The notes under the pieces: generated by a model
Databases searched by the model: none
The model's input: the letters and a program-made list of their open reading frames with translations, nothing else
What the model was told of the DNA's origin: nothing
Made by a program: the position numbers and the translations under genes
Shown here: one piece after another, positions 54,199 to 63,038 of the stretch
Position numbering within the stretch: the stretch's first letter is position 1
Layout: every line of letters begins with the position of its first letter
Assembly: GCF_000286835.2 (NCBI RefSeq)
Contig: NZ_AJYD02000038.1
Coordinates: 1,532,185 to 1,596,184, forward strand
Direction of reading: 5' to 3'
DNA length: 64,000 bases
Origin: Enterovibrio norvegicus FF-33
GTDB taxonomy: Bacteria > Pseudomonadota > Gammaproteobacteria > Enterobacterales > Vibrionaceae

Positions 54199-55089
54199 CT
54201 ACTCGCCGCGAATATTGTGGCTTGAAAGGGATTCAATGGCTTTGATCAGCGCGGAATGATCCCAATCCTCACCGCCTTGTTCTGCGCACAAGCCAAAGAG
54301 ATCTTGGGCTGATTGGGTATTGGGCAATGCGACACCCAGTGTCTTGGCTCCCGTTAAAGCGAGATTCAAATCTTTCTGGTGAAGGCGAATTCTAAATCCG
54401 GGGTCAAAAGTACCTTTCACCATGCGCTCCCCGTGTACTTCCAGCACTTTGGAATTGGCAAAACCGCCAAGCAAGGCGTTGCGAATACGTGCTGGATCGG
54501 CACCTGCTTTGGAAGCAAATACCAACGCTTCCGACACCGCCTCTATGTTCAACGCGACAATGATTTGGTTGGCCACTTTGCACACTTGCCCAGCGCCGCA
54601 GTCACCCACCAAATTGATGTTTTGACCCATGGCACCGAACAAAGGCAATGCTTTCTCGAAATCAGTTTCAGCGCCACCCACCATGATAGTCAGCGTGGCA
54701 TTGATTGCCCCCACTTCTCCGCCAGACACGGGCGCATCTAAATACGCTGCGCCGCTTTCTTTTACGCGAGCAGCAAACTGCTTAGTTTCTAGCGGTGAAA
54801 TTGAGCTCATGTCGATCACGGTTTTCGATGCATCTAACGCGGGCTCAATCCCTTCTGCGCCGAACAGTACCTCATCAACCTGCGGCGTATCAGGCACCAT
54901 AATGATGATGAAATCTGCACCCTGAACGGCTTCTCGATGGGTGGCGAAGGTTATAGCGCCTCCTTCTTTCAAGCTGGTTGGTGCTGAAGAGCGACGTTCA
55001 GAAAGATGGAGTTGATAGCCCGCTTTTTGCAGATTCTCTGCCATGGGTTTGCCCATGATGCCCGTGCCAATAAATGCAATTGTCGTCAT
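54199..55089 (-). CDS. glxR: 2-hydroxy-3-oxopropionate (tartronate semialdehyde) reductase
   Basis: Reduces tartronate semialdehyde to D-glycerate with NAD(P)H. The Rossmann start FIGTGIMGKPMAENLQKAGY, the substrate block DAPVSGGEVGAINATLTIMVGG and the catalytic Lys region KVANQIIVALNIEA are typical of the beta-hydroxyacid dehydrogenase family, and FDPGFRIRLHQKDLNLAL is the GlxR/GarR one. The length of 296 is standard. Its start is one base after the hyi stop. Glycerate kinase, the next step, is not in the window. Confidence 0.93.
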   Translation of the reverse strand: MTTIAFIGTGIMGKPMAENLQKAGYQLHLSERRSSAPTSLKEGGAITFATHREAVQGADFIIIMVPDTPQVDEVLFGAEGIEPALDASKTVIDMSSISPLETKQFAARVKESGAAYLDAPVSGGEVGAINATLTIMVGGAETDFEKALPLFGAMGQNINLVGDCGAGQVCKVANQIIVALNIEAVSEALVFASKAGADPARIRNALLGGFANSKVLEVHGERMVKGTFDPGFRIRLHQKDLNLALTGAKTLGVALPNTQSAQDLFGLCAEQGGEDWDHSALIKAIESLSSHNIRGE

Positions 55090-55090
55090 G

Positions 55091-55882
55091 CTATGACTCC
55101 TTATTCTGTTGGTAGTCCGCTAACCATTTCAGCCCTTCGTGGGTTGTGGTGGCGGGTTTGTACTCGCAGCCCACCCAACCTTGGTAGCCAATGCTGTCGA
55201 TATGATTAAACAGGAAATGGTAATTCAGTTCGCCCGTTCCTGGCTCATGTCGACCTGGGTTATCCGCGATTTGAATATGACCAATGCGATTGAGTGAGGA
55301 AGTCATCGTTTGGGCGATATCGCCTTCCATGATTTGCATGTGGTAGATGTCGTATTGCAGTGAAATGTTGTCACTGCCCACCGCATCACAAATCCTCAAT
55401 GCCTGTTGGGTATTGGTGAGCGCAAAGCCCGGAATGTCACGGGTGTTAATGGCTTCAATCACTAGCCTTATTCCCGCGTTTACCAACTGTTCATTGGCAA
55501 ATTTCAGGTTCTCAATCAGGGTCGCTTCTGCGTCTTCTTGAGTGACGCCTTGGGGCACAATGCCTGCCAGACAGTTTACTTGGTCACATTCAAGTGCCTT
55601 GGCATATTCAATCGCGGTGGCAACGCCTGCGCGAAACTCATCGACTCGCGATGGGTCAGCAGCAATCCCGCGGTCGCCATTGTCCCAATCACCCGATGGG
55701 AGGTTGAATAGCACTTGTTTCAGCTGGTTTCGATCAAGTTCTGCTTTAAGTTCCTTTGCGTTAAACGCATAGGGAAACAAGTACTCCACGCCTTTGAATC
55801 CGAACTCTGCCGCGGCACTGAAGCGCTCAACAAATGGCAGTTCGTTAAATAGCATGGATAAATTGGCAGCAAGCTTTGGCAT
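55091..55882 (-). CDS. hyi: Hydroxypyruvate isomerase
   Basis: Interconverts hydroxypyruvate and tartronate semialdehyde. An AP-endonuclease-2-type TIM barrel: ANLSMLFNELPFVERFSAAAEFGFKGVEYLFPY at the start, VIEAINTRDIPGFALTN with the catalytic Glu, and the metal-site block LQYDIYHMQIMEGD and HIQIADNPGRHEPGTGELNY. The ATG at 55882 has AAGGAG six bases upstream and gives 263 residues. It follows gcl by 67 bases. Confidence 0.94.
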   Translation of the reverse strand: MPKLAANLSMLFNELPFVERFSAAAEFGFKGVEYLFPYAFNAKELKAELDRNQLKQVLFNLPSGDWDNGDRGIAADPSRVDEFRAGVATAIEYAKALECDQVNCLAGIVPQGVTQEDAEATLIENLKFANEQLVNAGIRLVIEAINTRDIPGFALTNTQQALRICDAVGSDNISLQYDIYHMQIMEGDIAQTMTSSLNRIGHIQIADNPGRHEPGTGELNYHFLFNHIDSIGYQGWVGCEYKPATTTHEGLKWLADYQQNKES

Positions 55883-55949
55883 ATCAATCTCCTTATCTCT
55901 GTGTTCTTTGTTCTTGCTTCTTGATGTTGTATTTGCGCTGTGCAAACAC

Positions 55950-57728
55950 TTATCTGTCTTGCGCCGCCAAAGCGGTGGGAGCGTCAGCTATGGATTCCGC
56001 CAACGATTCGAATTCATTCACGGCATCGATTTCAGCGCCCATGGAAATGTTGGTGACCTTCTCCAGAATGATTTCCACCACAACGGGAACGCTGTGTTTT
56101 GCCATTAGTGCTTTCGCTTGTTCTAGTGCAGGCGCAATCAGATCAGGGTCTCTGACTCTTATCGCCTTACAGCCCAAGCCCTCTACGACAGCAACATGGT
56201 CGACACCATAATCGGCCAATTCTGGCGAATTCTGATTTTCGAAGGCCAGTTGTACGCAGTAATCAATATCGAATTGACGCTGCGCCTGTCGGATTAATCC
56301 AAGGTATGAGTTATTCACCAATACGTGGATATAGGGAAGCTTGAACTGTGCACCGACAGCTAACTCTTCGATCATGAACTGAAAATCGTAATCGCCTGAA
56401 ATCGCGACGATTTGACGCTCGGGGTCGGCAGCGCGAACGCCTAAGGCCGCAGGTACTGTCCAACCTAAAGGCCCAGCCTGACCACAGTTAATCCAGTGGC
56501 GAGGTTTATAAACATGCAGGAACTGCGCGGCGGCAATTTGTGAAAGACCAATGGTGCTGACGTAGCAAGTCTCTCGGTCAAATACGCGGTTCATTTCTTC
56601 GTAAACACGCATGGGTTTGACTGGCTGTTCGGTGTAATGGGTTTTACGCAGCATAGTGGCTTTACGCTGCTGACAATCACTCACCCAAGCGCTGTGATCG
56701 TTCAGGCGACCTTGAGATTTCCATTCTTTGGCGACCTCAACGAGTTGGGACAAAGCTGCATAGGCGTCAGACACGATGCCGAGATCCGGACAGAAAACAC
56801 GGCCAATTTGCGTCGGTTCAATGTCGATGTGAACAAATTTTCTGCCTTCGGTATAAACATCAACCGATCCCGTATGGCGATTCGCCCAACGATTGCCAAC
56901 GCCAAACACCAAATCAGACGCCAACATGGATGCATTGCCGTAGCGGTGAGACGTTTGAAGCCCCACCATGCCCGCCATAAGTTCATGATCATCCGCGATA
57001 CTTCCCCATCCCATTAAAGTAGGAATAACCGGTACGCCGAGAATTTCCGCAAACGCTTGCAACAGCTCAGACGCATTGGCATTAATCACACCGCCGCCTG
57101 ACACAATTAATGGCCGCTCTGCTTCATTGAGCATTTTCAACGCCATTTCCGCTTGATGGCGTGTCATCGCAGGTTTGTAGGGGTCAAGAGGCTCATAGCT
57201 ATCAATATCGAATTCGATCTCAGCCAGCTGAACATCCAAAGGCAGGTCTATCAACACAGGACCAGGACGACCAGAACGCATCACCTGAAAAGCATGCTGA
57301 ATCGCCCGAGGGACTTGTGCTGGCTCCATCACGGTTGAACACCATTTGGTGACAGGACGCGCTATCGATTCTATGTCTACCGCTTGAAAATCTTCTTTAT
57401 GTAGACGCGCTCTTGGTGCCTGCCCTGTAATACATAAGATGGGTATGGAATCAGCCTGCGCAGAATAAAGCCCCGTGATCATATCGGTGCCTGCTGGGCC
57501 AGATGTGCCAATACAAACGCCGATATTTCCTGCATTTGCTCGCGTGTAGCCTTCAGCCATGTGCGATGCGCCTTCAACATGGCGAGCGAGAATATGGTCA
57601 ATCCCTCCCACTTTCTTCAATGCTGAATAAAAAGGGTTGATGGCAGCCCCCGGAACACCAAATGCTTTCACCACCCCTTCACGCTTTAACACTTCTATGG
57701 CTGCATCAATCGCTCTCATCTTTGCCAT
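55950..57728 (-). CDS. gcl: Glyoxylate carboligase (tartronate-semialdehyde synthase)
   Basis: Joins two glyoxylates to tartronate semialdehyde and CO2, using thiamine diphosphate and FAD. The N-terminus [19 protein letters not shown] and [17 protein letters not shown] match E. coli Gcl, including Val51 in place of the Glu found in almost all other TPP enzymes, a known oddity of Gcl. The TPP motif [21 protein letters not shown] is near 445. The length of 592 is as expected. AAGGAGTT precedes the ATG, and the operator TTGTATACAA abuts it. Confidence 0.96.
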   Translation of the reverse strand: MAKMRAIDAAIEVLKREGVVKAFGVPGAAINPFYSALKKVGGIDHILARHVEGASHMAEGYTRANAGNIGVCIGTSGPAGTDMITGLYSAQADSIPILCITGQAPRARLHKEDFQAVDIESIARPVTKWCSTVMEPAQVPRAIQHAFQVMRSGRPGPVLIDLPLDVQLAEIEFDIDSYEPLDPYKPAMTRHQAEMALKMLNEAERPLIVSGGGVINANASELLQAFAEILGVPVIPTLMGWGSIADDHELMAGMVGLQTSHRYGNASMLASDLVFGVGNRWANRHTGSVDVYTEGRKFVHIDIEPTQIGRVFCPDLGIVSDAYAALSQLVEVAKEWKSQGRLNDHSAWVSDCQQRKATMLRKTHYTEQPVKPMRVYEEMNRVFDRETCYVSTIGLSQIAAAQFLHVYKPRHWINCGQAGPLGWTVPAALGVRAADPERQIVAISGDYDFQFMIEELAVGAQFKLPYIHVLVNNSYLGLIRQAQRQFDIDYCVQLAFENQNSPELADYGVDHVAVVEGLGCKAIRVRDPDLIAPALEQAKALMAKHSVPVVVEIILEKVTNISMGAEIDAVNEFESLAESIADAPTALAAQDR

Positions 57729-57740
57729 GAAAAACTCCTT

Positions 57741-57750
57741 TTGTATACAA
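57741..57750. promoter_or_regulatory. GntR-type operator TTGTATACAA (gcl)
   Basis: Perfect copy, 13-22 bases upstream of the gcl ATG and directly upstream of its ribosome-binding site, so a bound protein would block transcription start or early elongation. Confidence 0.75.
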
Positions 57751-57989
57751 TTTAGAACTTAATTGTATTTTTAGATCGAATAAAATTTAACCGCAAGGGG
57801 TTTTTAACATTTACCCAACAAAAGAACGACGGTGAGTTACCTTCAACGGCATCAGGCCTGGCATGGAGGGAGTGGTCTGACAACTTACGAAATATCAGAG
57901 ATTAGAAGAAATCACTATTCACATCGCATTAACATTGTGCTTTTATTGTTCACTATAAAAAAAATTATAAAACACCATAATTAGAAAAA

Positions 57990-57999
57990 TTGTATACAT
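57990..57999. promoter_or_regulatory. GntR-type operator TTGTATACAT (aceB)
   Basis: Matches the dyad at nine of ten bases, 20 bases before the malate synthase ATG. Placement mirrors the gcl site. Confidence 0.7.
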
Positions 58000-58018
58000 T
58001 AAACAAAGGACCTTACCG

Positions 58019-59665
58019 ATGCATGACATTCAGAACAATCCAGAACATCAGCAAAAACAACGCCAAATACATCAACCCAACGCCGCTGCATCAAGGCTAG
58101 AGGTCATTGGTTCGCTTTTTAGCGAAGAGGCTAAAGCGATACTCAATAAAAAGGCATTAGCATTTTTGGAAACCCTGTGTGTGAATTTTGCGGGTGATCG
58201 GCAAACACTGCTCGATACACGAATAGCGAAACAGGCTGAATTTGACAGCGGATCACTGCCAGATTTTCGAGCCGATACGCAGCCTATTCGTGATGACCCG
58301 AACTGGAAAGTGGACGCAGTGCCTGATGCCCTGCTCGACCGCCGCGTTGAGATCACAGGCCCGATCGACCGAAAGATGGTGATTAATGCCCTCAACTCTG
58401 GGGCCAATGTTTTCATGTGCTGCTTTGAAGATGCAACGTCGCCGACATGGGAAAATATGGTCAATGGCCAAATCAACATGCGTGATGCGAATGCTGGCAC
58501 GATTGCGTTCACCGAACCCAAAAACGGTAAGCACTATCAACTGATAGACAACCCTGCCACCATGATCCATCGCCCTCGTGGTTTGCACTTAGAAGAGGCG
58601 CACATTCTGTTTGATGGCAAGGCGATGCCGGCTAGTTTGATGGATTTTGGCCTGTACTTTTTCCATAACCACCAGAGCAGAAAAAACATAGGACAAGGCG
58701 TGTATTACTACCTGCCGAAACTCGAATCAATGGAAGAAGCCGCATGGTGGGAAGCCGTATTTGATTTTACGGAGCAATATTTCAACGCAGATAGCGGCAC
58801 CATTAAAGCAACGGTTTTATTAGAAACACTGCCAGCCGTATTCCAGATGGAAGAGATTCTGTATGCCATGCGCAAGCACATCGTCGGTATGAATTGTGGC
58901 CGTTGGGATTACATTTTCAGCTACATCAAAACACTGAAAAACCATACTGACCGCATCCTGCCCGATCGTCATGCCATTGGTATGGATCAGCCGTTCCTTG
59001 AGGCATACAGCAAGCGTTTGATCCAGACCTGTCATCGTCGCGGGGCACTGGCTATTGGCGGCATGTCAGCGTTTATTCCTTCCAAAGATCCGGAAGAAAT
59101 GGATCGCGTGACTAAGAAGGTTATCGATGACAAACGCCGAGAGGCCACCAATGGCCATGACGGCACTTGGGTTGCACACCCGCATTTGGTTTCTCTGGCA
59201 CGCGAAGTGTTTGATCAATACCTTGATGGCTCTACTAATCAACGTCATTTCATTCCTGACGGCACATTCAATAGAGAAGCATTACTTCGCCCAAGCCGAG
59301 GGCCGAAAGATGAGCAAGGGGTAAGAAAAAATATCCGAATCGCGGTGCTTTACATGGAATCGTGGCTTCGCGGCGTCGGCTGTGTGCCTATTTATGGAAT
59401 GATGGAAGATGCCGCCACCGCAGAAATTTCTCGCGCAAATATTTGGCAATGGTTGAAACACAACGTGTCGTTAGATGACGGGCGCACTTTTACCACTGAG
59501 ATGTTTAGAGAATGGTTGGATCAAGAAGTGGCTGAAATGAAAGCATCTTCAGATGACCCCAACAGCAGGAAATTCGATCAAGCGTCTGATCTGTTTTTCA
59601 CGCTTTCGACCGACAACCATTTTGCCGACTTTCTGACGATTCCTTGCTACGCAAAACTCGAATAA
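58019..59665 (+). CDS. aceB: Malate synthase A
   Basis: Condenses glyoxylate with acetyl-CoA to malate. Conserved pieces: ITGPIDRKMVINALNSGANVFMCCFEDATSPTW, IHRPRGLHLEEAHI, LLETLPAVFQMEEILYAM (catalytic Glu region), NCGRWDYIFSYIKTL, and GVGCVPIYGMMEDAATAEISRA. 548 residues, as in AceB and not the larger GlcB. AAAGGA precedes the ATG. There is no aceA next to it; it sits with the gcl operon and a shared operator, so it appears to be the purine-linked outlet for glyoxylate. Confidence 0.96.
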   Translation: MHDIQNNPEHQQKQRQIHQPNAAASRLEVIGSLFSEEAKAILNKKALAFLETLCVNFAGDRQTLLDTRIAKQAEFDSGSLPDFRADTQPIRDDPNWKVDAVPDALLDRRVEITGPIDRKMVINALNSGANVFMCCFEDATSPTWENMVNGQINMRDANAGTIAFTEPKNGKHYQLIDNPATMIHRPRGLHLEEAHILFDGKAMPASLMDFGLYFFHNHQSRKNIGQGVYYYLPKLESMEEAAWWEAVFDFTEQYFNADSGTIKATVLLETLPAVFQMEEILYAMRKHIVGMNCGRWDYIFSYIKTLKNHTDRILPDRHAIGMDQPFLEAYSKRLIQTCHRRGALAIGGMSAFIPSKDPEEMDRVTKKVIDDKRREATNGHDGTWVAHPHLVSLAREVFDQYLDGSTNQRHFIPDGTFNREALLRPSRGPKDEQGVRKNIRIAVLYMESWLRGVGCVPIYGMMEDAATAEISRANIWQWLKHNVSLDDGRTFTTEMFREWLDQEVAEMKASSDDPNSRKFDQASDLFFTLSTDNHFADFLTIPCYAKLE

Positions 59666-59674
59666 CAAGCATTG

Positions 59675-59700
59675 GCGGCTTGCTTAACCCGTAGCCGCCC
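59675..59700 (+). repeat. Intercistronic hairpin between aceB and glcG
   Basis: GGCGGCT (59675-59681) and AGCCGCC (59694-59700) form a perfect 7-bp stem. There is no T tract; it may set the mRNA end of aceB. Confidence 0.4.
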
Positions 59701-59721
59701 ACAAAGTCTAGGAGACTTCCA

Positions 59722-60165
59722 ATGGAAAATCTGACGATGATAAAAGCACTGGAAATTACCACTCAAGTATTTCTGGCGGCACAAAACCGAAAAACGGCTC
59801 CGCTCACTGTTGCCATATTGGACAAAGGCGGCGCGTTAATCTCGCTTCAGCGGCAAGATGGTTCCAGTATGATGCGCCCAGAAATTGCCATCGGCAAAGC
59901 GTGGGGAGCCTTAGCACTGGGTTGCTCATCAAGAAAGATTGCTGATGATGCGCAAGCAAGGCCAAATTTTATCTCGTCGATTTCCACGCTTGCTCAGGGC
60001 AATTTGGTGCCTGTTGCTGGCGGTGTTCTCATTCGTGATGAACACACCGAACTACTAGGTGCGGTGGGAGTTTCTGGCGACATTTCTGACACCGACGAAG
60101 CGGTTGCGATTGCAGGGATTATCGCAGCTAAATTGAACACAGATACGGCTCTCAATGCGCAGTAA
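59722..60165 (+). CDS. GlcG/HbpS-family protein
   Basis: A 147-residue member of the DUF336/GlcG family: TVAILDKGGALISLQRQDG, AIGKAWGALALG, PVAGGVLIRDEHTELLGAVGVSGD. Homologues lie in glycolate/glyoxylate operons and bind haem or small diols, but the role is not settled. It follows aceB by 56 bases on the same strand and is probably co-transcribed. Function in this pathway is inferred only from position. Confidence 0.85.
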   Translation: MENLTMIKALEITTQVFLAAQNRKTAPLTVAILDKGGALISLQRQDGSSMMRPEIAIGKAWGALALGCSSRKIADDAQARPNFISSISTLAQGNLVPVAGGVLIRDEHTELLGAVGVSGDISDTDEAVAIAGIIAAKLNTDTALNAQ

Positions 60166-60255
60166 ATAGTGCGCAATTAGTCGACGCACAAACAAAACCC
60201 TTCAGGTTCCCTCCATTTGCGGGGGAGCGAAAACAACACCTATCAATGAATCATT

Positions 60256-60292
60256 ACTGTACCCAAGCATCTTGATGTTGTTTGGGTACAGT
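60256..60292. repeat. Perfect 11-bp inverted repeat
   Basis: ACTGTACCCAA (60256-60266) and TTGGGTACAGT (60282-60292) pair completely across a 15-nt loop that itself contains CATC-TT-GATG. It forms a long hairpin in RNA or an extended dyad in DNA. No T tract follows. Confidence 0.65.
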
Positions 60293-60389
60293 CGAACCGC
60301 CGCAATCCCCAAATTCTCATCAATCTCCTGAATGGAACAGAACACGCACCGCAAACATAGGCGCAATCAATACAATAATTACGTCGATG

Positions 60390-60397
60390 TTGTACAA
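60390..60397. promoter_or_regulatory. Half-spaced operator variant TTGTACAA
   Basis: An 8-bp palindrome that lacks the central TA of TTGTATACAA, about 120 bases upstream of the GntR gene. Confidence 0.35.
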
Positions 60398-60515
60398 TCA
60401 CTTCAACTATTCTTATACAAACCAATAGTCAAAATTATCAATTTTTTTGCGTTCGCTTTCAGAACGTTATTTGACAGCTGGCTCACTCTTGGTGGGTCGT
60501 GAAAGGGATAACTGT

Positions 60516-61250
60516 ATGACAGGGCTTCTCAAAGCTACCACAAAAAAAAGTAAACCGACGAACCCTAAAATGACACAAGATGACATCGTATACGGCCATA
60601 TTTTCGATGCCATCCTCGAGCAACGTCTTCCGCCAGGAACCAAACTTAGCGAAGAAGCGTTGGGCGAGATCTTTGGTGTTAGCCGTACCATTATTCGTCG
60701 TGCACTGCTTCGCCTTTCTGTTGAGCAGGTCGTCAGCACGCGCCCGAACCGAGGTTCGATTGTCGCTTCACCATCTGTTAGCGAAGCACTGCAAATACTC
60801 AAGGCGCGTGACGTTATGGAACTCGCGATTGTTGAGCTTGCGGCTGAAAATGCCACCAGCGACCAAATCGCAAAGTGCCGTGCCATGGTTGCAGAAGAGC
60901 ATGAAGCGATCGCGCTAAATGACACTGGCCGAAGCATTCGCCTTTCCGGAGAGTTTCACATTGAGCTGGCTGCGATGGCAGACAACCTTCCCTTGATGAG
61001 CTTCCAGCGCAGTTTGGTTTCCCAATGTTCTTTGATCATTGCGCTTTATGAATCAACCAAGCAACATAACTGTTCTTACGATGAACACACACAACTTCTT
61101 GATGCCATTGAAGCTCGCGATAAAGTGAAAGCGATGGCGTTGATGAAAACGCATCTCGACCACATCAAATCAAAACTTAACCTTCACGATGAAACCAACG
61201 CTCAAGATCTTCATGCCGTTTTTTCTAACGTGCTGAAAAAGAAAGCTTAA
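60516..61250 (+). CDS. GntR/FCD-family transcriptional regulator of the purine-glyoxylate island
   Basis: A 244-residue FadR-subfamily regulator: winged HTH in residues 20-85 (IFDAILEQRLPPGTKLSEEALGEIFGVSRTIIRRALLRL, then PNRGSIVASP), and a FCD ligand domain with its His/Asp metal-site residues (ESTKQHNCSYDEHTQLLDAI). ATG at 60516 has AAAGGGA eight bases upstream; a longer frame start lacks this. It sits among aceB, glcG and xdhAB. FadR-type proteins bind T-GT-AC-A dyads, and such dyads occur before xdhA, aceB, gcl and puuE, so it is the likely shared regulator. The ligand is unknown; allantoin, urate or glyoxylate are candidates. Confidence 0.85.
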   Translation: MTGLLKATTKKSKPTNPKMTQDDIVYGHIFDAILEQRLPPGTKLSEEALGEIFGVSRTIIRRALLRLSVEQVVSTRPNRGSIVASPSVSEALQILKARDVMELAIVELAAENATSDQIAKCRAMVAEEHEAIALNDTGRSIRLSGEFHIELAAMADNLPLMSFQRSLVSQCSLIIALYESTKQHNCSYDEHTQLLDAIEARDKVKAMALMKTHLDHIKSKLNLHDETNAQDLHAVFSNVLKKKA

Positions 61251-61272
61251 GTTCTGAGTCTAGATTCTACAT

Positions 61273-61298
61273 ATTGTCCCACTCTGTAGTGGGACAAT
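61273..61298. terminator. Hairpin after the GntR gene
   Basis: ATTGTCCCAC (61273-61282) and GTGGGACAAT (61289-61298) form a perfect 10-bp stem with 6-nt loop. No T tract, so termination is only probable. Confidence 0.5.
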
Positions 61299-61403
61299 CA
61301 TGCCTCCCCCACATATTGCCCTTATCTTCCATTTCCTTCTCCGTTGTCACAAAACCAATTCCACCTATCGTTTCCGAGATTATGAAACGATCAAACTCAC
61401 AAA

Positions 61404-61413
61404 TTGTATACAA
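61404..61413. promoter_or_regulatory. GntR-type operator TTGTATACAA (xdhA)
   Basis: A perfect copy of the dyad, 171 bases upstream of the xdhA GTG. It shares the flanking context AAAT-TTGTATACAA-T with the puuE and gcl sites. Confidence 0.72.
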
Positions 61414-61583
61414 TAATTAAAGACAATTTAAGATTCTAACAACCAAAAACACCAATTATCCATTGATTTATAATGATTTTCCTTTGTTAATTTTCACGAT
61501 CAAACTTGTTAACGAAAAGTTGACCCATCGGTCAGAAATGACTAGTTTATAGACAATGGATTCGAAAGCGTCATGGAGGCAGT

Positions 61584-63038
61584 GTGATCCGTTTTCTCTT
61601 AAATCAAACCTTGCAGGAAGAAAAGGATATTTCTCCCAACCTGACTGTATTGAATTACCTTCGCGAACATGTGCGCAAGACAGGTACCAAGGAAGGATGT
61701 GGCTCCGGTGATTGCGGTGCATGCACCGTCGTGTTGGGTGAGGTGGTAGATTGCAAGCTTGAATACCGCAGCCTGAACGCCTGCCTCACCTTTGTTTCGG
61801 CACTTCACGGAAAACAGCTTATTACCGTGGAAGATCTTCGAACGAAAGAGGCGCTTCATCCCGTACAGAAAGCCATTGTCGATTTTCACGGCAGCCAATG
61901 CGGCTTCTGCACCCCCGGTTTTATCATGTCGATGTTCGCACTCACCAAAAACACACCGAACGCCGATAAAGAAGATACCTATGAAGCGCTCGCTGGCAAT
62001 CTTTGTCGTTGCACGGGTTATCGCCCTATCGTTGAAGCGGCGTTATCACTCAGTCAAGAAGCGCCTATCCGCGATCAGTTCTCCGATTACGAGCGAGAGA
62101 CCGTCGAAAAGCTCAATGCGATTGGTGAACCCGAACTTGAACACCATGCTGATGGCAAGACGGCTTTTACCCCGACGAACAGTGACGAACTTGCCAAAAC
62201 CTTGATGGCACACCCCAATGCCAAACTGTTAGCAGGTGGCACTGACCTGGCGTTGGAAGTCACGCAATTTCATCGTGACATTGATAAGCTGATTTACCTC
62301 GGCCATGTCGATGACATCAAAACCGTGAACGAGACTGACACGCACATCGAAATCGGCGCCAATGTCCCGTTAACGGATGTGTATCGCGTGCTCGAACCTC
62401 ACTACCCTGATTTCGGCGCACTGATCCAGCGTTTTGCTTCTCTGCAAATCCGCAACCAAGGCACAATTGGCGGCAATATTGCCAATGCTTCGCCGATTGG
62501 TGATGGGCCACCGTTGTTAATAGCGCTAGGTGCGACAATCACGCTTAGACGGGGAGAAACAGCACGTGAGATCGCGTTGGAAGATTTCTTCAAAGACTAC
62601 AAAGTCACTGCGCTGCAAACCTCTGAGTTTATTCAGACGATTCGTGTACCCAAACCGTTGCCAGACCAAGTATTCAAAGCATACAAAATCTCCAAACGCT
62701 TTGATGATGATATCTCGGCGGTATGTGCTGCATTCCGCCTGAAATTCAACAGTGACACTGTCACAGAAGCACGCATGGCGTTTGGTGGAATGGCAGCCAT
62801 TCCGGCTCGGGCCGTTAAGTGCGAACAGGCATTAGTCGGCAAACCGCTTTCTTTAAGTACAGTGCAAGCCGCCATGACTGCGATAGCCGATGACTTTTCT
62901 CCCATTTCTGACTTCAGAGCGACCAAAGAATATCGCGCTGAAACGGCAGCGAACCTGCTTTATCGACTGTACACCGAGTTGAACTATTCATCTGGCGGCA
63001 AAATGATTGAAACGAGGGTGATTCACTATGTCTCGTAA
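61584..63038 (+). CDS. xdhA: Xanthine dehydrogenase small subunit (2Fe-2S and FAD)
   Basis: The electron-transfer subunit that oxidises hypoxanthine and xanthine to urate together with XdhB. Two 2Fe-2S domains occupy residues 1-160 (GCGSGDCGACTVVLGE, then CGFCTPGFIMSMFAL and LCRCTGYRPI). The FAD domain follows with LLAGGTDLALEV, NQGTIGGNIANASPIGDGPP, and a CO-dehydrogenase C-terminal part. 484 residues is typical. The start is a GTG with GGAGG upstream. Its last 11 bases overlap xdhB. Confidence 0.95.
   Translation: MIRFLLNQTLQEEKDISPNLTVLNYLREHVRKTGTKEGCGSGDCGACTVVLGEVVDCKLEYRSLNACLTFVSALHGKQLITVEDLRTKEALHPVQKAIVDFHGSQCGFCTPGFIMSMFALTKNTPNADKEDTYEALAGNLCRCTGYRPIVEAALSLSQEAPIRDQFSDYERETVEKLNAIGEPELEHHADGKTAFTPTNSDELAKTLMAHPNAKLLAGGTDLALEVTQFHRDIDKLIYLGHVDDIKTVNETDTHIEIGANVPLTDVYRVLEPHYPDFGALIQRFASLQIRNQGTIGGNIANASPIGDGPPLLIALGATITLRRGETAREIALEDFFKDYKVTALQTSEFIQTIRVPKPLPDQVFKAYKISKRFDDDISAVCAAFRLKFNSDTVTEARMAFGGMAAIPARAVKCEQALVGKPLSLSTVQAAMTAIADDFSPISDFRATKEYRAETAANLLYRLYTELNYSSGGKMIETRVIHYVS

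Larger units (their letters stand above)
57729..58018. promoter_or_regulatory. Divergent gcl/aceB control region
   Basis: A 290-base AT-rich interval that carries one operator at each end: 57741-57750 (perfect) next to gcl and 57990-57999 (9/10) next to aceB. No gene inside. Confidence 0.65.
60166..60515 (+). promoter_or_regulatory. Upstream region of the GntR regulator gene with inverted repeats
   Basis: No gene in these 350 bases. It holds an 11-bp perfect inverted repeat (60256-60292) and, nearer the regulator, TTGTACAA at 60390-60397 and a half-site TTATACAA at 60413-60420, possible autoregulatory sites. Confidence 0.45.
61251..61583. promoter_or_regulatory. xdhAB upstream region
   Basis: A 333-base non-coding interval. 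It has the hairpin at 61273-61298 for the GntR gene, then the operator at 61404-61413 for xdhAB, in strongly AT-rich DNA. Confidence 0.55.
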
